Source: an uncultured delta proteobacterium (GTDB taxonomy: Bacteria; Myxococcota_A; UBA9160; JAFDET01). Taken from it: DNA of 34,068 bases. The notes beneath the pieces are model-generated. The model was not told the origin of the DNA. It saw only the letters and a program-made list of their open reading frames with translations, and made no database searches. The position numbers and the translations under genes were made by a program. The stretch spans positions 1 through 34,068 of the forward strand of contig CAMYLJ010000036.1 in assembly GCA_947259215.1 (NCBI GenBank), in the 5' to 3' direction. Shown piece after piece: positions 1 through 4,840 of the stretch. How positions within the stretch are numbered: position 1 is the stretch's first letter; the number at the start of each line of letters is the position of its first letter.

Positions 1-87
1 TCGGCGGTCTTCACCATCGATATGCGTGGCGCCAGGCGGCGTGATTGCGCGGTGGTCGGCGCAGTGGATGTCCGCGATGAGTTCTGA
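1..87 (+). CDS. possible C-terminal tail of a gene cut by the window edge
   Basis: Frame 1 is open from the window edge to a TGA at 85-87. The piece FTIDMRGARRR faintly resembles the end of a PIN-domain toxin, where a TLDRRDF-like motif precedes a strand and the C-terminus. It is too short to be sure it is coding. No downstream gene overlaps it, and the next promoter starts near 148. Confidence 0.25.
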   Translation, partial: SAVFTIDMRGARRRDCAVVGAVDVRDEF

Positions 88-147
88 GAACAGACAGCCT
101 CGGACTGCTCGAAAAGTCCCCGCTGGTTCGACCTTGATCTCGAGTCG

Positions 148-175
148 TTGCGCCGTCCAACCGATGGACTAAAAT
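148..175 (+). promoter_or_regulatory. candidate sigma-70 promoter of the antitoxin-toxin pair
   Basis: A TTGCGC (148-153) and a TAAAAT (170-175) are separated by 16 bp. The -10 matches the consensus at five of six positions and the -35 at three of six. Transcription would start near 182. The -10 touches the first TGTACA of the operator, which is the arrangement expected for an autorepressed toxin-antitoxin promoter. Confidence 0.5.
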
Positions 176-192
176 GTACAGTCAAATGTACA
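175..192 (+). promoter_or_regulatory. YefM/Phd-type operator: two TGTACA boxes
   Basis: TGTACA occurs at 175-180 and again at 187-192, so the centres are 12 bp apart. Each box is self-complementary, and both sit in the repeated string AAATGTACA. The E. coli YefM-YoeB operator is built from palindromes with TGTACA cores, so this is very probably where the antitoxin (211-492) or its complex binds to repress its own promoter. The boxes overlap the -10 and the predicted start site. Confidence 0.65.
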
Positions 193-210
193 TCTCCTGG
201 GAGCCAAGCC

Positions 211-492
211 GTGGCTGAGAAGACCTATTCCGTTGCTGAGGCACGCCAGAACTTCGCCCGGCTGATCCGGTCGGCGGAGCGCGGCAGGGCCATCGAGATC
301 ACCCGGCGCGGCGAGCCCGTCGCCGTCGTGCTCTCGGCGGCGCAGTACCTCGCCCTCACCGGCGAGAGACCTCCGTTCCTCGAGACCCTCAGCCGCCTCC
401 GCGAACGCCTCGAGGTGGAGGACCTGGGGATCGGGGACGAGGAGTTCGAGGGGCTGCGGGACGAATCGCCCGGCCGCGAGGTCGCGCTCTGA
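211..492 (+). CDS. Phd/YefM-family antitoxin
   Basis: A 93-residue antitoxin, the DNA-binding and neutralising half of a type II toxin-antitoxin pair. The N-terminal half carries the family pattern: SVAEARQNFARLI (helix), then ITRRGEPVAVVLS (strand) and an AQYLAL helix. The C-terminal tail is acidic and charged, as expected for the toxin-wrapping part. The frame is open upstream to 148, but I choose GTG at 211: a GGGAG lies about 8 bases before it, the resulting start VAEKTYSVAEAR fits the family, and the promoter and TGTACA boxes would otherwise lie inside the gene. The stop at 490-492 overlaps the toxin start. It is probably autoregulated through the boxes at 175-192. The family call is secure; which toxin class it evolved with is not. 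Confidence 0.85.
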   Translation: MAEKTYSVAEARQNFARLIRSAERGRAIEITRRGEPVAVVLSAAQYLALTGERPPFLETLSRLRERLEVEDLGIGDEEFEGLRDESPGREVAL

Positions 493-908
493 GCATTCGA
501 TTCCTCCTCGACACCAACGTCTTGTCGGAACCGATCAAGTCACGGCCCGACGAGCGGGTGCTCGCGAGGATCGAAGAGCACGATGGAGAGCTGGCCACTT
601 GTGCCGTCGTCTGGCACGAGCTCCGCTACGGGGCGACCCGCCTGCCAGCCTCGAAGAAGCGGGGAGCGATCGAGACGTACCTCGAGGAGGTGGTACGAAC
701 GGCGCTTCCGATTCTTCCCTACGACGAGGAGTCGGCGGCGTGGCACGCGCAGCAGCGCGCCCACCTGGAGAAGCGCGGGCGCCCGCCGTCCGCAGCGGAT
801 GGACAGATCGCTGCAATCGCGCGAGTGAACGAGCTCGTACTCGTCACCGCGAACGTCCGCGACTTCCGCCGATTCGAGGGACTCACGGTCCAGGACTGGA
901 CCCGCTGA
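489..908 (+). CDS. PIN-domain ribonuclease toxin (VapC/FitB-like)
   Basis: A 139-residue PIN-domain toxin, expected to cleave RNA with Mg2+ or Mn2+ when its antitoxin is lost. The acidic active-site set is visible: D8 in FLLDTNVLSEP, E44 in VVWHELRYG, D104 in SAADGQIAAIA and D125 in VTANVRDF. The DTNVLSEP start and VRDF end are typical of the FitB-like branch. The N-terminal LLDTN motif lies upstream of the first ATG/GTG/TTG-type codon that would keep it (TTG 522 would delete it). The best start is therefore a CTG at 489, which overlaps the antitoxin stop as CTGA and has GAGG at 478-481 about 7 bases before it. ATT at 495 is an alternative. The overlap implies translational coupling to the antitoxin. 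Confidence 0.85.
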   Translation: MSIRFLLDTNVLSEPIKSRPDERVLARIEEHDGELATCAVVWHELRYGATRLPASKKRGAIETYLEEVVRTALPILPYDEESAAWHAQQRAHLEKRGRPPSAADGQIAAIARVNELVLVTANVRDFRRFEGLTVQDWTR

Positions 909-929
909 GGGCATCCAAACCCGACCCCG

Positions 930-945
930 AGGTTCGAAGCCTGGT
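930..945 (+). repeat. 16-bp direct repeat, copy 1 (T-arm-like palindrome)
   Basis: AGGTTCGAAGCCTGGT is repeated exactly at 1321-1336, 391 bp downstream. The core GGTTCGAAGCC is nearly self-complementary around TTCGAA and resembles a tRNA T-arm. The two copies flank the tRNA 3' fragment and the tandem 10-bp repeat. Confidence 0.6.
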
Positions 946-1092
946 GCTCGATCTCCAACCACCGGACAACGCAGTTCGGTGGACCGCGCGAGTGGGCCAG
1001 AAACCAGGCGCTCGTCGGCGCGACCAAGCGCAACCAAAGCGCGGAACCAAGCACCGCCAGAACGCCAATTCCTCAGCGAATCCTGCGATTCA

Positions 1093-1132
1093 TGGCGGGG
1101 CGGACGGGACTCGAACCCTCAACCTTCGGCCG
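1093..1132 (-). pseudogene. 3' fragment of a tRNA gene (attachment-site remnant?)
   Basis: Read on the minus strand, this ends in a T-loop (GGGTTCGAGTCCC), a CCGCCCC acceptor strand, G73 and CCA. Upstream of about 1132 the cloverleaf fails: no anticodon stem or 5' acceptor strand is found. The T-stem has an A-G mismatch, a sign of decay. Partial tRNA 3' ends are the usual scar of a tyrosine-recombinase element that integrated at a tRNA gene. In that model the element DNA lies to the right, where the 10-bp repeats sit. The isotype cannot be read because the anticodon is missing. Confidence 0.6.
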
Positions 1133-1170
1133 TAACCCCTCGGAAACGCAGGGGTCCGAAGAGATGAAGT

Positions 1171-1190
1171 TTGTATCCCGTTGTATCCCA
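1171..1190 (+). repeat. tandem 10-bp repeat, arm-site-like
   Basis: TTGTATCCCG is followed directly by TTGTATCCCA. Short tandem repeats with a period of about one helical turn, lying just inside a tRNA 3' fragment, resemble integrase arm-type binding sites. No integrase gene remains in the window, so this is inference. Confidence 0.5.
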
Positions 1191-1320
1191 ACTTCTCCGA
1201 GACCCCCCCGCTGCCCGAAGCGCAGCGAGGTTTGGCGGGACCCAGTCAACCAGGTGCGACCAATTCGGACCGGGCGATAGCGAAGAGCGCCCTGCCCCGT
1301 TGAAGCGCCACCCGCCCCCC

Positions 1321-1336
1321 AGGTTCGAAGCCTGGT
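1321..1336 (+). repeat. 16-bp direct repeat, copy 2
   Basis: Identical to 930-945. Here it extends on the left to give CCAGGTTCGAAGCCTGG, a 5-bp stem with a 7-base loop like a T-arm. Confidence 0.6.
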
Positions 1337-1439
1337 CCAAGAAGAAGAGATGACGCGGACTTACGCCTCGTCGCAGTGCAGGGGAGTGCAATAGGGTGCA
1401 TCCGCTACCACTGGGGCCAGGGCCCCGAAGGCCCCAGAG

Positions 1440-1861
1440 ATTTCCTCGACCGGGGTGAAGCCGGAAGCTGGTGGTGGCTCTTTGACGGGTTCGGCCACGC
1501 GGACGAGCTCTACATCACTGGCTGCGGCGCGCGGGGCGTCGGTCGGTGTCGCGCTACCGTCTGCCGATCATGAACGGACCCGTGAAGAGAGACCCGTTCC
1601 TGTTCGCCGCCCACGATGCGGTGAACGTGATCGTCTTCCTGGTCGTGCTGGCGCTGCCCCGTGTGGATCCCCCGCCTACGGGCCGTACGAACCTGAGAAC
1701 CCCGGGCAGTTGTCATAAAGGCAGTTCTCGGACCTCGAAAGCCCGCTTGGAGTTACTATCCGCAGGCATCGGTGCCTGGGGACCCGGCCGGGCAGGCGCG
1801 CTCCTTCCCGGTCTACCTGCTCAGAGCGGACGACGGAACATGGCAAGTCTACGACTACTGA
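1440..1861 (+). pseudogene. decayed gene remnant, frame-shifted
   Basis: Coding-like sequence (plausible residues, GC-rich third positions) jumps between frames. Frame 2 first gives a stretch with SWWWLFDGFGHADELYITG. Frame 1 from about 1546 then gives RDPFLFAAHDAVN followed by a hydrophobic VIVFLVVLALP. Frame 2 returns near 1690 and ends in FPVYLLRADDGTWQVYDY before TGA at 1859-1861. No single frame stays open through all of it. I do not recognise the family. The last codons overlap the start of lipoprotein copy A, and the ending DGTWQVYDY has counterparts before copies C and D, so this tail seems to have been duplicated with the lipoprotein gene. Confidence 0.35.
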
Positions 1862-2276
1862 GTGCGTTTCTCGCGGCTGCACTGATCCTCGGGGGATGTG
1901 CCCGGGTCCGCACACCGCGGATTGCGGGCACGGTGGTCGACAAGGCGTCTGGCGAGCCCGTCAACGGCGCCGAGGTGTTCGTGATCCGCAACATCGGCCT
2001 GCGCTGGAGCCTCGCGGTCGAGGCCCTCGACTGGCGCTGGCAGACGACCAACGAACGGGGCGAGTTCGAGTTCCCGCCTCACGTCACGGAGCGGCGTGTG
2101 AATCGGCTCATGTACAGCGTCGGTCGCAAGCCCGAAGTCGGCGTGGTGCATCCCGCCTACGGCATCCGAAGCAGGGCCCGTACGTGTGCATGGGATTTCC
2201 CCGGCCCGTCAGGCTGCGCTGCTGCCGCGTCGCCTACCAGCTTTCAGAGGACGAGTGCCGTGAGATCGATTCCTAG
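1840..2276 (+). pseudogene. lipoprotein copy A, internal deletion with frameshift
   Basis: The gene starts at ATG 1840 with MASLRLLSAF, a hydrophobic stretch and a lipobox ending LGGC, so the product would be an outer-membrane or periplasmic lipoprotein. The mature part opens with RIAGTVVDKASGEPVNGAEVFV, the pattern of carboxypeptidase-regulatory-like beta-sandwich domains, followed by TTNERGEFEFP. After VVHPAYGI (about 2165) the family resemblance moves to another frame, which reads PYVCMGF and then RLRCCRVAYQLSEDEC and stops at 2274-2276. Compared with copy C about 45 codons are missing at this junction, so an internal deletion not divisible by three explains the shift. The original frame runs on by chance into copies B and C. 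Confidence 0.65.
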
Positions 2277-2375
2277 GATCGCGGGCGCAGCCTGCCTCGC
2301 GATGCTCTCCGGCTGCGCCGTGGGTCCCGGGTGGGCTCGGCGGGTCGTCCACCGGGCGCGCAGCGAGGACGGGGC
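2260..2375 (+). pseudogene. lipoprotein copy B, only the signal region left
   Basis: GTG 2260 overlaps the end of copy A and opens a frame with a short hydrophobic run and the lipobox-like LSGCAVGPGWARRV, after which family similarity ends. Bases 2306-2342 match copy D at 36 of 37 positions (3045-3081), so this is the head of a sister copy whose body was deleted. Its frame runs into copy C without a stop. It could be read as an alternative start for copy C, but it would place two lipobox regions in one protein, which makes no sense. Confidence 0.5.
2306..2342 (+). repeat. 37-bp direct repeat shared with copy D
   Basis: Matches 3045-3081 with one mismatch (G at 2331 against C at 3070). It encodes the lipobox and next residues SGCAVGPGWARR in both places. 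The offset is 739 bp, so it could have served as a substrate for recombination between copies. Confidence 0.75.
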
Positions 2376-2940
2376 ATGGGGGGCTCTTTTCGCACTGAGG
2401 CGGTTGCTGCTGGCCGGGAGCATTGCCGCGCTTCTCGGGAGCTGCTCGATCCCGCGCACGATCGAGCTGCCTCGAATCGCGGGACAGGTTGTGGACGCCC
2501 GGAGCAGCGATCCCGTCGAGGGCGCGGAGGTCTTCGTCGACTACACCTTGACCAGTCACGGATTCGGTCAGGCGGTTGATTACAGCTACGCGAGCCGCTG
2601 GACCACGACCGACGCGAAGGGGCAGTTCTCCTTCGACCCCATCCGTTTCCGCAGCAGTCGTGAAGCGACGCTCGACGATCCCTTGGGAATCAACCTCGTG
2701 CATCCTCGCTATGGGAGCATCGCCATCGACAGGCCCGATTCCCGAGACGCGTGGGGCAGCTTGGTTCTGAGGATCTCCCCGGACACGCGAACGTTGGGAA
2801 CCATGAAGGACCCGCGGCTGGGTATCTCTCCCGTCTGTGGTTTTGCAAGCCTGGATCCCCCGGCCTACATGCGTTGTTGCGAGGTCGCGTACGGCCCGGA
2901 TCACGAGGAGTGCCTTCGTCTCCGGAGGCTGCATCCGTGA
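2376..2940 (+). pseudogene. lipoprotein copy C, start separated by a poly-G frameshift
   Basis: The body reads LRRLLLAGSIAALLGSC (signal and lipobox), then RIAGQVVDARSSDPVEGAEVF, SRWTTTDAKGQFSF and a Cys-rich end CCEVAYGPDHEEC. This is the longest intact body of the family. The only start that aligns with copies A and D is ATG 2376, but it is out of frame by one base. The six-G run at 2378-2383 lies between them: with five G the ATG would read straight into the body as MGALFALRRLLLAG. The same correction would also make the overlapping upstream frame end at the conserved TGA position. Either a real insertion or a sequencing error would explain this. Without correction, translation would need a CTG or TTG start. 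Confidence 0.6.
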
Positions 2941-3002
2941 GGCGTACCGCCGTCGCACTCGCGCTCTTGGAGGACGGCTCGTGGCTGATCTTCGCCTACT
3001 GA
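2937..3002 (+). other. short overlapping frame before copy D
   Basis: GTG 2937 overlaps the stop of copy C (GTGA) and opens a 21-codon frame ending LLEDGSWLIFAY and TGA at 3000-3002. The end overlaps the start of copy D by 22 bases. The same layout precedes copy A (ADDGTWQVYDY, stop) and, after the poly-G correction, copy C (SEDGAW..., stop). It may be the duplicated tail of an upstream gene, or a coupling peptide that delivers ribosomes to the lipoprotein start. I cannot tell which. Confidence 0.35.
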
Positions 3003-3553
3003 GACGGCTGCTCACGGGGCTCTGCGGGCTAGCCGTCGTGCTGATCTCCGGCTGCGCCGTGGGTCCCGGCTGGGCTCGGCGCGTGGAGGGAGTCGTCGTG
3101 GTGAAGGACACCTGCGAGCCCGTGGCGGGAGCCGAGGTCTTCCAGTTCTACTGGATCGTCGCCAGCCGCGGGTCTCACAACGTCGACTTCCGCTGAACGA
3201 CGACGGACGAAGAAGGTCGCTTCGCCATACCGGCCCACCTGGCCATCAGCCCGACGCTGCCGATCAGTAGCACCGATGATCTGCCCACGATCGAGGTGGT
3301 GCACAGAGGCCTGAAGCTCCGGGGTGGCTTCAACTGGGACGAGCGATTCGCCCCGGACGACTGGAGCAGCCTGCGACTCGAGGTCGAGCCCGGCCGTGGT
3401 GGCCACATGTTCGAAACACCCGACAACTGGCCCATGCTGTGCAGCGGCTACTCGAAGAAGGCATGCGACCGGATGTGCGAGGTCGCGTACGGCTCGGTCC
3501 AGGCGTGCTACGACGCGGGACGCTACACGCCGGAGGAGAGGGGGTCGCGGTGA
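2981..3553 (+). pseudogene. lipoprotein copy D, TGG to TGA nonsense
   Basis: GTG 2981 aligns with the starts of copies A and C. The frame reads ADLRLLRRLLTG, a hydrophobic stretch, lipobox ISGC, then VEGVVVVKDTCEPVAGAEVFQF, and meets TGA at 3194-3196. The same frame continues open to TGA 3551-3553 with clear family sequence: TTTDEEGRFAIP right after the stop and a Cys-rich end CDRMCEVAYGSVQAC. In copy C the residue at the stop is Trp (SRWTTTD), and copy A has the nearby WRWQTT. A single TGG-to-TGA change is therefore the whole lesion, and the corrected protein would be 190 residues. All other genes in the window use TGA as a normal stop, so recoding is unlikely. Confidence 0.7.
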
Positions 3554-3587
3554 GGTGGCGAGGTGCCCCCGTCGCAGGTGGGACTGG

Positions 3588-3920
3588 TCAGGCGACCGAG
3601 AGAAACGGGGCGGTCTCGTCCGCTTCGAACTCCAGGATCTCCTCACGACGCTCTTGGAGCAGCGCCTCGATCTCCCGGGTCGAGCAGTTGCCGCGGCGGA
3701 TCCAGACCACCTTGGGCGGGGGCCCTTCCGCCAGGCTTCGCTCGGCGAAGTCGGCGTCCTTGGTGACGATGGCGAAGCCGTGCTCGCGGGCGTGACGCCA
3801 CACGGCCTCATCGTCGGCGCGCTCCAGGCCTACCTCGCTCACGTGGGCCGATCCGGGGTAGAGGGCCTCCAGGGCGGGAACCAGTCGGCGCGACAGGTTC
3901 TCGTCCAGGAGGAGCTTCAC
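3588..3920 (-). CDS. DUF5615 PIN-like toxin
   Basis: A 110-residue protein of the DUF5615 (PIN-like, Mut7-C related) family, the probable toxin of a type II pair. Family landmarks are LLLDENLS at the N-terminus (D6), the ERADDEAVWRHAREHGF helix and IVTKDADF (D55, D57), then PKVVWIRRGN. These acidic residues form the presumed nuclease site. The start is GTG 3920, which overlaps the stop of the DUF433 gene as GTGA, so the two are translationally coupled, antitoxin first. The nuclease role is inferred from the PIN-like fold. Confidence 0.85.
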   Translation of the reverse strand: MKLLLDENLSRRLVPALEALYPGSAHVSEVGLERADDEAVWRHAREHGFAIVTKDADFAERSLAEGPPPKVVWIRRGNCSTREIEALLQERREEILEFEADETAPFLSVA

Positions 3921-4144
3921 GCAGCGGAGCCGGGGGCGGACTTGCGCTCGCGCTCGGCCGCGAAGGCCAGGGCGGCGCGGATGTCATCCGGCTCGAGCTC
4001 CGGGAAGTCGGCCAGGATCTGCTCCTCGCTCATCCCGGAGGCCAGGTACTCCAGCACGTCGTAGACGGTGATCCGGAGCCCGCGGATGCAGGGCCGTCCC
4101 CCGCGCTTGCCGGGCTCGAGGGTGATGCGCTCGCGCCAGTCCAC
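3917..4144 (-). CDS. DUF433 antitoxin-like protein
   Basis: A 75-residue DUF433 protein, the usual partner of DUF5615. It reads WRERITLEPGKRGGRPCIRG, then RITVYDVLEYLASGMSEEQI and FPELEPDDIRAALAFA: a short beta segment followed by a helix-turn-helix-like domain. The frame extends upstream to 4222, but those residues are a basic run (RRRKRRP) unlike the family. GTG 4144 gives the normal N-terminus, although its ribosome site is weak. It probably represses its own transcription. No operator as clear as the one at 175-192 is visible. Confidence 0.8.
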   Translation of the reverse strand: MDWRERITLEPGKRGGRPCIRGLRITVYDVLEYLASGMSEEQILADFPELEPDDIRAALAFAAERERKSAPGSAA

Positions 4145-4191
4145 GCCCCGCAGGGTAGCCGAGATGCGCGGGCGCCTGCATGTGGTGACCG

Positions 4192-4209
4192 GCCGCCGTT
4201 TCCGGCGGC
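4192..4209 (-). terminator. GAAA-tetraloop hairpin downstream of tRNA-Ser
   Basis: On the minus strand GCCGCCG-GAAA-CGGCGGC is a perfect 7-bp stem closed by a GNRA loop. It lies about 80 bases beyond the tRNA-Ser 3' end and before the DUF433 start, so it may end the tRNA transcript. There is no T-tract. Confidence 0.4.
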
Positions 4210-4215
4210 GGACCT

Positions 4216-4235
4216 TGCCCACAATCTGCCCACAA
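4216..4235 (+). repeat. tandem 9-bp repeat beside tRNA-Ser, arm-site-like
   Basis: TGCCCACAA occurs at 4216-4224 and 4227-4235, an 11-bp period. It lies about 50 bases past the 3' end of the tRNA-Ser gene, a favoured position for integrase arm sites. It resembles in design, not in sequence, the repeat at 1171-1190. Confidence 0.45.
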
Positions 4236-4287
4236 AGAGGGAAGCGAGACGGAGGCGCCGGGAAGGCGAGGCGCTAAGTGATTGAAG

Positions 4288-4379
4288 TGGCGGAGAGGGT
4301 GGGATTCGAACCCACGGATGAGCAAGCCCATCACCTGATTTCGAGTCAGGCCCGTTCAACCGGACTCCGGCACCTCTCC
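4288..4379 (-). tRNA. tRNA-Ser, anticodon CGA
   Basis: A complete class II tRNA. The acceptor GGAGAGG pairs with CCTCTCC, followed by G73 and an encoded CCA at 4288-4290. The anticodon stem-loop is CCTGA-CTCGAAA-TCAGG, giving anticodon CGA, which reads UCG. A long variable arm (GATGGGC pairing with GCTCATC) and the T-arm GTGGG-TTCGAAT-CCCAC fit tRNA-Ser. It marks the border between the decayed accessory stretch and the core-like genes. Confidence 0.95.
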
Positions 4380-4480
4380 GCGCGGGCAAGCTAGCACGAG
4401 GCCTCCGGGCCAGGGAACGCGGGAGGAGCGTGCTGGCGGGGGGAGGGCCCCGTGCTACCGTGCGCCGCCGGAGGGGCCCT

Positions 4481-4726
4481 TTGGCTCGAGACGACCTGAT
4501 CCAGACGACCGGTGCGGTCGAGAAGATCCTCGGCGGGGGGCGCTATCAGATCACGCTGGACTCGGGCCAGACCGTCACCGCCCAGCTCTCCGGCCGCATG
4601 CGTCGCTTCCGCATCCGCGTCATCCCCGGCGATCGCGTGCAGGTGGGCCTCTCGCCCTACGATCCCACCCACGGGTTCATCACCTTCCGTCTCCGCGAAG
4701 GGCAGGGTCCGCCGGGGCAGCCCTAG
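4481..4726 (+). CDS. infA: translation initiation factor IF-1
   Basis: IF-1 binds the A site of the 30S subunit during initiation. The 81-residue sequence is one S1-like OB fold: GAVEKILGGGRYQITLDSGQ, AQLSGRMRRFRIRVIPGDRV and VGLSPYDPTHGFITFR all match the family. Most bacterial IF-1 proteins have about 72 residues, and here the C-terminus carries an extra tail (EGQGPPGQP). The frame is open to 4430, but TTG 4481 gives the expected N-terminus ARDDLIQTTG and is preceded by GGAGGGG at 4470-4476. The gene stands just past the tRNA-Ser gene, on the opposite strand. Confidence 0.92.
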   Translation: MARDDLIQTTGAVEKILGGGRYQITLDSGQTVTAQLSGRMRRFRIRVIPGDRVQVGLSPYDPTHGFITFRLREGQGPPGQP

Positions 4727-4732
4727 GGCTGC
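4717..4732 (+). terminator. palindrome over the infA stop codon
   Basis: GCAGCCCTAGGGCTGC is a perfect 16-bp palindrome containing the TAG stop of infA. It may act as a weak terminator or attenuator hairpin. It has no T-tract. Confidence 0.3.
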
Positions 4733-4840
4733 TGCAGCCCGCTGCGCGCCCCGCCCGGAGCGGCGGCGCTTGCAGCCGCGGCTTCCGGAGGCGCGGCCGC
4801 CCGGTTGCGGCAAGGGGCGGTCTTCGCTCGTATCCCGGTG

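Larger units (their letters stand above)
909..1439. other. gene-free stretch with recombination-like debris
   Basis: No frame here looks like a real gene. The stretch contains two copies of a 16-bp T-arm-like repeat (930-945 and 1321-1336), the 3' end of a tRNA on the minus strand (1093-1132) and a tandem 10-bp repeat (1171-1190). Short open frames across the tRNA piece encode peptides of the GGRDSNPQPS type, a classic artefact of translating tRNA 3' ends. Confidence 0.6.

Noticed and set aside
148-210. Longer N-terminus for the antitoxin
   Set aside because: It would place the promoter and both TGTACA boxes inside the coding region and adds residues unlike the family; GTG 211 has a ribosome site.
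979-1280. Short open frames giving peptides such as GGRDSNPQPS and RTGLEPSTFG
   Set aside because: These are the known artefact of translating a tRNA 3' end.
1546-2940. A single 464-residue protein
   Set aside because: It joins a remnant, copy A, copy B and copy C by chance open frame, with three signal/lipobox regions inside one chain.
3194-3196. TGA read as selenocysteine or Trp
   Set aside because: The paralogues have Trp, not Cys, in this region, no SECIS-like hairpin is evident, and TGA is a normal stop throughout the window.
1093-4290. tRNA fragment and tRNA-Ser as the two att sites of one island
   Set aside because: The ends agree only in bases common to most tRNAs; acceptor strands differ (CCGCCCC against CCTCTCC), so they cannot be one duplicated core.
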